From assembly GCA_039105265.1 (NCBI GenBank), contig JAPFFF010000020.1, positions 885,001 through 949,000 on the forward strand: a stretch of DNA of 64,000 nucleotides, given 5' to 3'. The notes beneath the pieces were generated by a model that searched no databases, was not told the DNA's origin, and saw nothing but the letters and a program-made list of their open reading frames with translations. Source of the DNA: Tritrichomonas musculus. Taxonomy: Eukaryota > Parabasalia > Tritrichomonadida > Tritrichomonadidae. The translations under genes and the position numbers were made by a program. Position 1 is the first letter of the stretch. Each line of letters starts with the position of its first letter. Of this stretch, positions 56,089 through 64,000 are shown piece after piece.

Positions 56089-57368
56089 AATCATTTGCAT
56101 ACAACTCAATCAAACCAATTGATGCCAAAGAGCCAGCCAAACACAGGTATTCGTTGTGGGAGAATACATCTCGAATGAGCCCTTCAGTATGTGGTGTTTA
56201 CGTTCCACTTACATTACTTGCAGACGGTAAACCTCATAGAGTCACATTTGAAGCATCCATTTACTTTACAGATCAGCTTGCATTCCAAGCTTGGCAACTC
56301 TATCCAAACTCCATTTGCGGAGAGATTGAAGAAGAAATTAAATCATCAACAGAAGCATTAGTTTGGCATCAAGTCCAACCATCTGTTGTTAAAGAAATTG
56401 AAGAACTCCTTAACTGTTCTACCATAGAGCAAGACGTTCCAGCCAACATTACAATCTCAAACAAGTTCTCTCAAATTGGTTCTCCATCAACAATTGTAAC
56501 TGAATACAAGCTTGTAGATGCTCCAAATGACGGTTCAAATGATTTGCAAAATGATGGTTTCCAAACACTTCCAGTCCTTGGTGATTCCACTAAAGTCATT
56601 GCATACAAGACTGAAGAAGTAATTCTTAACTGCCGTGGTGGAACTATTGTAACCATGAAATCAGATCTTGCTGGCTTTGGAATCAAACCTGACTGTCTCA
56701 ATGGATTAATTAAAGAACTTGATACACCTCTTCTCATACCATCTCAGCAACTTGTACGTGAAGGTTTCCAAGGTCTTGCAACAGATGCAGGTCTAGATGT
56801 TTCTAAATCAATTGCTCTCTCAAATGCAACCAACATCACAGTCATGTTCCCTAAAAGAACAAATGAAATCACATGTTTCGATAACATTATGTACCAGAAT
56901 GTACAGCTCACCATCAACAATGTTAAGTATCCAGATACAGAATTTGATTCAACTATTGGTCCACGTTTCTATCAATATCAATTAATAAGTAATGAATTAG
57001 ATGGCTCTCTCAGACCATCCCATGAACTTGAAGATTCTTGGACAATGTCTTTGAATGCACCTGACGGAACACGTTATAAGAATACTATCTCTGATGCCAC
57101 CAGCTTTTGTATCAACTTCCAGCTTGAACGTACTAATTCTGGATATGTATTCGATGGTGTTGATACTGGTGGAAACACTGTTACTATCAAATTCAAAGGT
57201 CAACCATTATTCAGAGGTGCTAACGATACATATTATAACTTTGATGTTTCGAATCCAAATGCACACCCTCCCCCGGCCGAAATGTGGATCTGCACTGACA
57301 CATACTTCACATGGGCAAGAGGTTCCGTTAAATACTTTGGAAATGGAGTCCCAGATGGATACTACTAA
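56089..57368 (+). pseudogene. major capsid protein, 3' piece (M2 gene split by M1b)
   Basis: This is the larger piece of the M2 capsid gene, immediately after M1b and its target duplication. It is beta-rich (GVYVPLTLLADGKPHRVTFE) and ends PNAHPPPAEMWICTD… YFGNGVPDGYY. Its loops are unlike the M1 capsid protein, but the order of features is similar. The 5' piece lies at 32003..32429. Confidence 0.8.
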
Positions 57369-57410
57369 GTGAAAGAATATGTAGATGGCTTTATTTTTGC
57401 ATTAATCCAA

Positions 57411-57749
57411 ATGGAAACAGTTAAAACATATTACATCACAGACACATATAATAACCAATTCCCCATCGATTTCACTTACTCAAAGAATCCCAAATACATC
57501 GTTTTCCAATATTGTAGAGCAACATGCAACGGATATTTAGATGGAGAAACCGAACTTCATGGGGACTTCATTCAACGTGATAAGTATTGTGATTCGCTTA
57601 TTTGGTATGCAAATGTGATGCCACAAGATGATAATAGAAAATATGAGTACATTGGAAACAAAAGAGACTTCAAACTATGGTTTACAGATCCCCTTGGAAA
57701 TGAAATTAAACCAGACACATTCAAGGTTTTTCTAAAACTAATTTATTAA
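57411..57749 (+). CDS. small beta-rich protein downstream of the M2 capsid gene
   Basis: A 112-residue protein from ATG 57411; the frame upstream has no ATG and abuts the capsid stop. The end (RDFKLWFTDPLGNEIKPDTF then KVFLKLIY) is like the last strands of small virion beta proteins, and reminiscent of the C-terminus of the M1 244-residue protein. That similarity is weak and by eye. It may be a minor capsid or cement protein. Confidence 0.5.
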   Translation: METVKTYYITDTYNNQFPIDFTYSKNPKYIVFQYCRATCNGYLDGETELHGDFIQRDKYCDSLIWYANVMPQDDNRKYEYIGNKRDFKLWFTDPLGNEIKPDTFKVFLKLIY

Positions 57750-57776
57750 ATAAAGTCCAAAAATAAAGTTATATTT

Positions 57777-58049
57777 TTATGCTTTTTGGGATCTCATACG
57801 TTCCAGATCAACAAATAGTTTCCATGAAAGCATTTGCTTAATTTCATTCATCCATTCATTAATATTCATTCTTAAGAAATTGCATTCTATTTTGTCATTA
57901 CATTTCTCTAATCTTTCTTTGTGTTCATTGATAGCACGAACTGTTAGAATTATTTCATTATTAATATCATTAACATCATCATAATTAAATTCAATTGAGT
58001 CTGCAATAGCATTAACAAGTCTTAATTCATCTTCAGTATAGTTTGTCAT
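57777..58049 (-). CDS. small helical protein started by the M2 right inverted repeat
   Basis: A 90-residue acidic, helical protein (MTNYTEDELRLVNAIAD). Its ATG is the same inverted-repeat ATGA that starts the polymerase on the left, so the repeat drives two different genes inward. It converges with the 57411 gene with a 27-bp gap. The function is unknown. Confidence 0.55.
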   Translation of the reverse strand: MTNYTEDELRLVNAIADSIEFNYDDVNDINNEIILTVRAINEHKERLEKCNDKIECNFLRMNINEWMNEIKQMLSWKLFVDLERMRSQKA

Positions 58050-58264
58050 CTTTTCTTTGCCTCCGTATTAAAAAAATATTCTTTACAAAAAAGATTGATA
58101 TCTTGGGGTACACCATTTTTCATTAAAAATCCATTTTTCAACTTTCTCAAACCTCTTTTCACACATCTTTTACATCCTCTTTTAGTCGTCAAAATGGGCC
58201 TAAATCCCCTCATTATTTTTGCCGAAATCACTTCAAAACACACGTTTTCAGATGAGCCATTCAT
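58046..58264 (-). CDS. small basic ORF inside the M2 inverted repeat (right copy)
   Basis: The right-hand counterpart of 12706..12924, also 72 codons and open, with NTEAKKR at the end instead of NAEVKKR. Its stop overlaps the start of the 90-residue gene as ATGA. Whether it is translated is unknown. Confidence 0.35.
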   Translation of the reverse strand: MNGSSENVCFEVISAKIMRGFRPILTTKRGCKRCVKRGLRKLKNGFLMKNGVPQDINLFCKEYFFNTEAKKR

Positions 58265-58549
58265 TGAAACATGACCTCAAAACTGAATACTCAAAATACA
58301 TAAATCTACATTTGAGCATCTAGTATTCAAACATATACTTGAAAATGAATTCTAAATACCTAAACTTCACATTTTGGATCCTAGCATTCAAAAATGAAGA
58401 AATTGAAATTGAGCTACTAGTATTCAAAATTGATATTGAAACTCAATGTCCAGAGAACCTTCAAAATGATTTGGCTCCTAGTATTGAAACATGATATCGA
58501 AAATGAAGCAAAAATATCTAGGGGGAGCTGGCCCCATTCTATAACTACT
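58046..58549 (-). repeat. M2 right terminal inverted repeat
   Basis: An uninterrupted 504-bp partner of the left repeat. It shows the empty target of the DNA transposon (CATTTTCAAGTATATG on the minus strand). It contains the second copy of the 72-codon frame (58046..58264, minus strand). It ends CTATAACTACT beside the GTATA target copy at 58550..58554. Confidence 0.94.
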
Positions 58550-58904
58550 GTATATCGTCAACAAACTCGTATTTAACACCATTTCTTGATGAAGCATTTC
58601 TGTTATTTTCACTTGCAGAACACCAACGAAGGTTTGATAAATGATAATCCGTTCTATCTCTATTAAGATGATCTATGAAAGGAAGATTATTCGGATTAGG
58701 TAAGAATTGCTTTGCTATGATTTGATGTTTGTTGATTTTATTTCCATTGATGTTTACACTTACATAACCATCGCTTTTGTTTATGCATTCTTTGACAACA
58801 TAATGATTATCTTTTCTTCGAATGGTGTAGGGAAAATCATTTAAGATCTCATAATCAGGATACTCATTTAATGTAACAAAATCTATAACTTGTTCTTCTG
58901 TCAT
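58550..58904 (-). pseudogene. HNH endonuclease, N-terminal piece (gene split by M2)
   Basis: The piece carries the NUMOD4-like part and the HNH core FIDHLNRDRTDYHLSNLRWC. It stops being gene sequence at the M2 junction. The N-terminal region differs from the M1b copy more than neighbouring genes do (VSVNINGNKINKHQI against VRVNLNRKHAKKHRI), so this cargo gene has evolved faster or been exchanged. Confidence 0.88.
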
Positions 58905-58972
58905 TTTGTATTTATGTATAGTGATAATAAAAAAATAAAATTAAATTAGAAAGACGCAATTATTTTTGTTAT

Positions 58973-60595
58973 TTAATCCCTTGAGGTCAAATCATAATTG
59001 CCAAGGCGAACTAAAGGTGGCATGCCATTCGGTTGAACTAAGATAGATATAGATGAATCAAATAAGAGGCATAATAATGGTGGTGTTTTAACATCTTTTG
59101 CATATGTATTGTCACCTGTTTCTTGCGTTACATTGATTTCAAAATTAATAGGTGATAAACTAGTTAATCCCTGTTGATATGTATTATCTGTTTCAGTTGG
59201 AAGGCCGATAAAGAAACTTGTTCGGTCATCAGGATAAATTCCAATCTGTCGTCCATATACTAGTTTGTTATTATTTCTAACACAATCTGTCAAACTATCA
59301 ACAACTTCTTTATTGAATCCACTTTGTCCTCCATTCATGTTCATTGCGTTCTGACAATATTCAAGGAACTCTGGATACTCATCAGTTGTACCAAATGGTT
59401 TAGCAGGAATGTTACCATAGCCTCCACAGTTTAATTGGAATGACTTGAACATAGGATTCTTGAAGTATGTGTGATGTGTATGTTTTTCAGGGAACAAACA
59501 AAATATGGAATCAACAAAGCGTGGAGTAATGGTGCAGGTGGTCTTATCGTTAGGATTCTTTAAAGTGTTTGTTGTCGTATATACTGATATGGTTTGGGTT
59601 GGAAATGTTAGTGGATGAGTTGGGTCAGCATATCTTTGTACTAGACTGGAATAAATATTATCTTCTATACCAAAACAAGGAATAATAGATGAACACTCGG
59701 TAACAGAATAATCAACTACTTGAAAAGTTCTATCTTCAGCTGTAAGTGTATAAATTCCTTGATCATCAGGATCCGAGATTTCAGTGTACATTGTAATTAA
59801 TTCCCCTATTGGTGTAAATTCATTTGTAATATCCGACATATCATATTTTGAATTAATTTTATGATTATGCTTGAAATATTTACCAGGACTTACTGGGCAA
59901 TATACCATTCCAGCACATGAAAAGAATAATCGTAGTTCTATTTTGCCTGCAAAGGCTGGTAAGTATTTAATATTTGATAATGGCAATAATCTTCTTAAAT
60001 CAATCTTTAGGTGAATCTTATATGTTTGTTCATTCCATTTCTTACCATCTTTTTCTATCCAATCAACAATAAATCCTGTCCTGTTTCCTGATTTATAATT
60101 CCATATATCCTTATGCCTTGCTTTTGAGTATACATCTGCTCTCTTTGTTGTTTCATTCGCACAACATGCAGTTAAGAACGATTCTTCACAACCAAAGTTC
60201 TGGGTATATATCGTTATTCCGTTAGCTACTATTTCATATTTCTCAACAGCATCTCTAGCATCCTTGAAACCAAACCATACTTTATTGAAATGAGCATCAT
60301 CTGATATTATTTCTGTCATTGCACTGCCAGCAGCTTCTTTAATTTTTACCTCCATATCAGCTCTAATAAAACCATTATATATGTCTGCTGTATTGTTTGT
60401 ATTAGGTGATATAATTGCACTTGTATATGAGCCTTGAGGTATTGGAGGAGATGGAGAATATGATGTTTGAGGACTAATTGTGTATTGCTTGTTGGTATCT
60501 GATAAGGCTATACAATTATCAACAATATCAAAATAGCTAGCAATTTGGGTACATGTTTCAGCTGACGTCCTTAGTTCAATTTCTGGATTTAACAT
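58973..60595 (-). CDS. major capsid protein, double jelly-roll type (M1a)
   Basis: A 540-residue protein from ATG 60595, open throughout and 16 residues longer than in M1b. Differences cluster in loops around residues 80-95, 175-190, 230-285 and 430-445. The remaining blocks, such as the first 78 residues, are identical. That mosaic is typical of exchange among related capsid genes. Confidence 0.82.
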   Translation of the reverse strand: MLNPEIELRTSAETCTQIASYFDIVDNCIALSDTNKQYTISPQTSYSPSPPIPQGSYTSAIISPNTNNTADIYNGFIRADMEVKIKEAAGSAMTEIISDDAHFNKVWFGFKDARDAVEKYEIVANGITIYTQNFGCEESFLTACCANETTKRADVYSKARHKDIWNYKSGNRTGFIVDWIEKDGKKWNEQTYKIHLKIDLRRLLPLSNIKYLPAFAGKIELRLFFSCAGMVYCPVSPGKYFKHNHKINSKYDMSDITNEFTPIGELITMYTEISDPDDQGIYTLTAEDRTFQVVDYSVTECSSIIPCFGIEDNIYSSLVQRYADPTHPLTFPTQTISVYTTTNTLKNPNDKTTCTITPRFVDSIFCLFPEKHTHHTYFKNPMFKSFQLNCGGYGNIPAKPFGTTDEYPEFLEYCQNAMNMNGGQSGFNKEVVDSLTDCVRNNNKLVYGRQIGIYPDDRTSFFIGLPTETDNTYQQGLTSLSPINFEINVTQETGDNTYAKDVKTPPLLCLLFDSSISILVQPNGMPPLVRLGNYDLTSRD

Positions 60596-60626
60596 ATTTT
60601 CTTTTGAGAAAAATAATAAAAGCAAA

Positions 60627-61175
60627 TTAAATCATATCAGAGAAAATATTATTTCGTCTTCTACGAATAGGTTGTGGTGGGATTACTGGTATTGGTTCCT
60701 CTTCTTCTATTTCATTTGGTTCTTGGACTTCTTGGCTCAAGGCGTTTATATATTGTGGCTGAGTGAACTGTGAATAATATGGCTTTCTCATTTGTTTTTG
60801 TATTACTTCTTTCATCATCTTCTTTTGTTCTTTCTTTTCTCTTTCACTTTTTATTTCTTCACCTAATAATTTTAATTGATTTAATATCTCTATATTTATT
60901 GTTGGATCATATACTTGTTTTGGTTTATATATTTTTGGTTGTTCTTCTATTATTGGTATTTTTTTGGGTATTGGCTTTTCTTCAGGTTGGTCGGAATTCT
61001 GACCAACGACTTTTTCTTCAATCGTTTCTGTTTTAGTTAATGGTTCTTTACGTGGGCGAACAATATACTTACCCTCTTTTTTGCACGGAAATACTTCATA
61101 TTCTGGATCCTCTCGTCCATTCAGCCACTTTTGTATTACCTGCAATCTTTTACTTTGTGGTACTCTTTTGCTCAT
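60627..61175 (-). CDS. Lys/Glu/Pro-rich protein of unknown function, 182 residues (M1a copy)
   Basis: Same termini as 50311..50859, but the acidic middle is rearranged by several small in-frame length changes (KTETIEEKVVGQ, KPIPKKIPIIEE) that cancel to the same total length. A tolerant linker region is implied. Confidence 0.6.
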   Translation of the reverse strand: MSKRVPQSKRLQVIQKWLNGREDPEYEVFPCKKEGKYIVRPRKEPLTKTETIEEKVVGQNSDQPEEKPIPKKIPIIEEQPKIYKPKQVYDPTINIEILNQLKLLGEEIKSEREKKEQKKMMKEVIQKQMRKPYYSQFTQPQYINALSQEVQEPNEIEEEEPIPVIPPQPIRRRRNNIFSDMI

Positions 61176-61213
61176 TTAAATTGATAAAAAAATGTTAATA
61201 TTTGCACGAGTTT

Positions 61214-61741
61214 TCATTTCTTTGTTTTTCTCGATTTCTTTCTCTTTCTTTTATTCAATTTCGCTATATTTGCTTCTGCTTCGTCCACATAGCTCGGGCT
61301 TCTGTTCTGATATATTTTATAGGCAGATGGCTTTCTCGAATAATGAATTCTAGGAAAATCTGCATACATTACACCATTTCCTAATGGATTAGGTTGTCTT
61401 TCATTTATCATCTTTTGTAATGCTGTTTTAGCTTCTCCTTCTTTAATTCCATCAGCTATAGTAGTCAACCCTTTACCTATGCCAATTGCTGCTGGGTTAC
61501 CTGTTATTGTTCCAAAAGCTTGCGTTGCTCCTCCAACGGTATTTAATATTGGTGCCTTATTTTTCCAAGCCCATTTACCAGCTTTACCAACTGCACTATC
61601 GCCAATGAATTTACTTGCTTTCCCAAAACCAGATTTTACAGAATTCCATGCATTATTTATAAATTTCCCAAAAGTACTACCACCAGAATCTGATGTAGTA
61701 GATTGAATATATTTTCCAGAATCTATTGTTCCTGAAGGCAT
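61214..61741 (-). CDS. glycine-rich protein VI-like internal virion protein (M1a copy)
   Basis: 175 residues, five longer than the M1b copy near the basic tail (EAEANIAKLNKRKRKK). The amphipathic glycine-rich middle is almost unchanged, in keeping with a conserved structural role. Confidence 0.55.
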   Translation of the reverse strand: MPSGTIDSGKYIQSTTSDSGGSTFGKFINNAWNSVKSGFGKASKFIGDSAVGKAGKWAWKNKAPILNTVGGATQAFGTITGNPAAIGIGKGLTTIADGIKEGEAKTALQKMINERQPNPLGNGVMYADFPRIHYSRKPSAYKIYQNRSPSYVDEAEANIAKLNKRKRKKSRKTKK

Positions 61742-61765
61742 TTACTTTAAATAAAATTAATAAAG

Positions 61766-62620
61766 TCAGTCAAAGTAATACTTATTTGCGGTTATGTTCA
61801 TAATAAATTTTGAATGAAGATCTCTATGCTGTAAATATTCTTTTACAGTCTTCTTGATATTAAGGTTGTTATTTGTTTGTTGAAGCAAGGACGTAAAATC
61901 TTCTTCTGAGTATCCACTATAGCATATTATATCCGTGGCCAATCTTTTTGCATTTATGTGTACGAATCTGATTGTCTGAATAGCCATGATGCAGGTAATA
62001 TTATAATGTCTTGTCTTGGTTAATAGTCTAAGGAATTCTGTATTATTATGTGTTAACAAATCGCTTCCTGCACAGTCATCCAATATTATTAGTGTGTTAT
62101 ATGGGTAAGAAGAGGTTTGGTATTTTACTAACTTATTGGCTATATATACTATCCTATCATCTATTTCTTGGAGGGAGTGCTTGTTTATAAGTCTCTGCAT
62201 TTCTTCATTTGTCTCTTTCATTTTTGATAATACATGTTTAACCATTGCGTAATATTTTATTTTTCTTTTGAGGTGTTTCTTTAGGTAATCCATCAATTGG
62301 GCTTCGTTAAGATATACTATTGGTGTCTTTACTTCTTTACTCATTGCCTCAGCCGTTTTGTCCATTTTGCCACTTGTTGAGCAAAATATTATTTTTTGAT
62401 AGTACGGGTGCTTAAATAGACGTTCAGTAATTAGTATGTGAGACCACAACCAATAACTTTTTCCAGCACCAGGACGTCCAATAAGAAATATAATTCCATT
62501 CGTACTAAATGGATAGGAAGGATGGAGAGGTTTCATCAATGCTGCCTCTATCTCTTTCTGGTTCTTCTTCATTGTCTTTTGGATTAAGGACTCTACTTCT
62601 TTCATTATTTGTTTAGACAT
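61766..62620 (-). CDS. FtsK/HerA-type genome packaging ATPase (M1a)
   Basis: 284 residues with Walker A GRPGAGKS and the same Walker B as M1b. Nearly all differences lie within the first 80 residues, around the P-loop (GIIFLIGRPG; FCSTSGKMDK), and the rear is identical. It is open throughout. Confidence 0.92.
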   Translation of the reverse strand: MSKQIMKEVESLIQKTMKKNQKEIEAALMKPLHPSYPFSTNGIIFLIGRPGAGKSYWLWSHILITERLFKHPYYQKIIFCSTSGKMDKTAEAMSKEVKTPIVYLNEAQLMDYLKKHLKRKIKYYAMVKHVLSKMKETNEEMQRLINKHSLQEIDDRIVYIANKLVKYQTSSYPYNTLIILDDCAGSDLLTHNNTEFLRLLTKTRHYNITCIMAIQTIRFVHINAKRLATDIICYSGYSEEDFTSLLQQTNNNLNIKKTVKEYLQHRDLHSKFIMNITANKYYFD

Positions 62621-62630
62621 TTAATATTCG

Positions 62631-63716
62631 TTAAATCCACTTTTTTATTCCATTGGGTATATTTTTCTTCTTTGACCAGTAATCCACTTCAAGATTAGAT
62701 AGCTTTGTTGGCGCACCTTCTCGTAAATTTTTAGCCGGTATGATGTCTTCTGTACCTTCGCTGTATTTAATTTTATATTTGTTCTTTGTTGTATCATAAG
62801 AAATAATCTTCTCCACAATACCTCTCTTGCCTCCCTTAAGTGTTTGTGCAATATTTTTATTTGTTGTTTTGATTAACCTATAACCAGGGAGTTTGTCTAT
62901 TGACTCATCTTTGGACTTAATTATAAATTGGTTTCCAGCCTTTGAATCAACTATATATGCTTCCTTGCTTACCTTGTTCCTGCGCTTCGAAAATGGCTCC
63001 TTGGCTTGAATAATTCTAACTCTATCATTTGGCTTAAAGTCATATGGATTGTTTTGCGACTTGGTTTTTACATATTCTTTTTCATCTTTCTCCGTCATCT
63101 CGTTTGGTATCTTATAGTCCAATGACTTGTGGGGAGAATTGTTGTATGAATCTATTAAACTATCCATTTCTTTCTCATTGATGAACCTGTTCTCGCCTAC
63201 CATGTCTCTAATCGTTCTCATAAACCTATTTATGATACCTAGTACATTATGATTATTATCCTCGGTAGTAGTGTAAACAATATTTTTGGTCTTCATCAAC
63301 TGCAATACATCATTGGACAAGTAAGCAGCATCCTGGTCTGATGTTATCGAATAGACATCTGGCTCGTCCTCAAAAAATTTATTTAATGCCTGGGCTACCT
63401 CTTTAGCACCTTTCCCCTTCATTGGATAACAATATGCTTTTCTTGTGTTAATATTAATTAGCATCAAATAGTTGAGACCATCCTTTGTCTTATTATTGAT
63501 GAATGTGTCCATTTGATATCCCCCAGAGTGTTTAGAATAGATATTCATAAACTTTGCCTTTGGTACCTTTACATCATGTACTATCTTCCTTAAATAATCT
63601 AATGCGGCTTCTTCTGTGAATCCATATCGTTTTGCGAGTGGAACAAATTTAGAGGCAGATCTCCAAGGAAAAAAAGAATGAAGCTCATTAATTGTCTTAA
63701 AATGCTTTTTGTTCAT
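62631..63716 (-). CDS. retrovirus-type integrase (M1a)
   Basis: 361 residues, open and about 97% identical to the M1b integrase by eye, with the same catalytic core and C-terminal modules. The 10-bp spacing to the ATPase gene is conserved. Confidence 0.93.
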   Translation of the reverse strand: MNKKHFKTINELHSFFPWRSASKFVPLAKRYGFTEEAALDYLRKIVHDVKVPKAKFMNIYSKHSGGYQMDTFINNKTKDGLNYLMLININTRKAYCYPMKGKGAKEVAQALNKFFEDEPDVYSITSDQDAAYLSNDVLQLMKTKNIVYTTTEDNNHNVLGIINRFMRTIRDMVGENRFINEKEMDSLIDSYNNSPHKSLDYKIPNEMTEKDEKEYVKTKSQNNPYDFKPNDRVRIIQAKEPFSKRRNKVSKEAYIVDSKAGNQFIIKSKDESIDKLPGYRLIKTTNKNIAQTLKGGKRGIVEKIISYDTTKNKYKIKYSEGTEDIIPAKNLREGAPTKLSNLEVDYWSKKKNIPNGIKKWI

Positions 63717-63727
63717 TTAAATTAGTC

Positions 63728-64000
63728 TTAAACATACATCAATTTCTTATTGAATGGCATGAATTGCATCTCAATATAAAATGTTTCATTATTTGGTATC
63801 TTTACTGGTATCTGATTATGACGCCCTGAATAGAATTCTACCCAAAATCTTTGATCAGTTGAATTTAGCTTGAAGTATTTGATTGGGTTAAATATAACTT
63901 TACTATTTCCTAAATATCCTTTTGATGATTGTTCTGCTATTGATGAATATATTTTACAACTAACTCTATCCCACACGTCCTCAAATTGTATTTCTCTCAT
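63728..64000 (-). CDS. penton-like minor capsid protein, C-terminal part (M1a, runs off window)
   Basis: The last 90 codons of the counterpart of 53396..54724. Conserved blocks (KLNSTDQRFW, YSGRHN) alternate with changed ones (PVKIPNNETFYIEMQFMPFN). The upstream part, including the start, is beyond the window edge. Confidence 0.6.
   Translation of the reverse strand: MREIQFEDVWDRVSCKIYSSIAEQSSKGYLGNSKVIFNPIKYFKLNSTDQRFWVEFYSGRHNQIPVKIPNNETFYIEMQFMPFNKKLMYV

Larger units (their letters stand above)
9952..58549. mobile_element. Maverick/Polinton M2, second family, inserted in M1a
   Basis: The element starts AGTAGTTATAG and ends with its reverse complement. It is flanked by GTATA on both sides, a 5-bp duplication in the 5-6 bp range known for Mavericks. 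Removing the nested M1b and one copy of its target duplication leaves about 24.9 kb, of which about 2.5 kb is a DNA transposon in the left inverted repeat. The uninterrupted HNH gene in M1b (around 48285) shows what the empty target looked like. The inverted repeats differ at about three positions, all near the inner end, so the insertion is recent. It is broken by two insertions; its other genes look open. Confidence 0.93.
58550..64000. mobile_element. Maverick/Polinton M1a, right segment of the outer element
   Basis: This is the continuation of the outer element beyond M2. It begins inside the HNH gene interrupted by M2 and carries the capsid, two small virion-like genes, packaging ATPase, integrase and part of the penton-like gene. 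The order and orientation match 48288..53700 of M1b. Protein identity is very high in the ATPase and integrase and patchier in the capsid gene. The right inverted repeat lies beyond the window. Confidence 0.93.

Overview
The window is built almost entirely of Maverick/Polinton elements (virus-like DNA elements carrying a protein-primed polymerase, a retrovirus-type integrase, a packaging ATPase and capsid genes). The AT-rich composition, the dense intronless genes and the wealth of closely related Mavericks point to a trichomonad, most likely Trichomonas vaginalis. That organism call is inference from what is known of its genome. I see no ordinary host gene.

The layout is a three-layer nest. 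The outer element, here M1a, occupies 1..9951 and 58550..64000 and runs off both ends of the window. A Maverick of a second family, M2 (9952..58549), sits inside an HNH endonuclease gene of M1a. It is flanked by a 5-bp target duplication (GTATA) and bounded by inverted repeats of about 504 bp. A second M1-family copy, M1b (32430..56083, 23,654 bp), sits inside the major capsid gene of M2. It has a 5-bp duplication (CCGTG) and 268-bp inverted repeats that differ at about one position. A plain DNA transposon of about 2.46 kb (10166..12623) also interrupts the left inverted repeat of M2; the right repeat preserves the empty site.

M1 family, left to right in M1b: a small gene starting inside the inverted repeat; a giant fibre-like gene; a small beta-rich protein; a GIY-YIG/T5orf172 protein; the DNA polymerase; an exchangeable nuclease slot; a conserved unknown; four small leftward genes; an HNH endonuclease; the major capsid protein; two small virion-like proteins; the packaging ATPase; the integrase; and a penton-like protein. 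M1b looks whole. M1a matches it closely, has about two small breaks, and is split by M2.

M2 encodes a 1965-residue polymerase that appears to carry OTU-like, zinc-finger, exonuclease, HNH, polymerase and C-terminal primase-polymerase-like regions. It also has an integrase, a KilA-N protein, two fibre-like proteins, an ATPase, small virion-like proteins and a capsid gene split by M1b. Apart from the two insertions its genes look open.

The genes make two self-contained sets. Polymerase and integrase would copy and insert the element. ATPase, capsid, penton and fibre proteins would build a particle. Free-standing endonucleases (HNH, PD-(D/E)XK, GIY-YIG) ride as cargo. The least ordinary points are the polymerase-primase fusion in M2, the repeat-bounded nuclease cassette slot in M1, and inverted repeats that supply start codons to the outermost genes.
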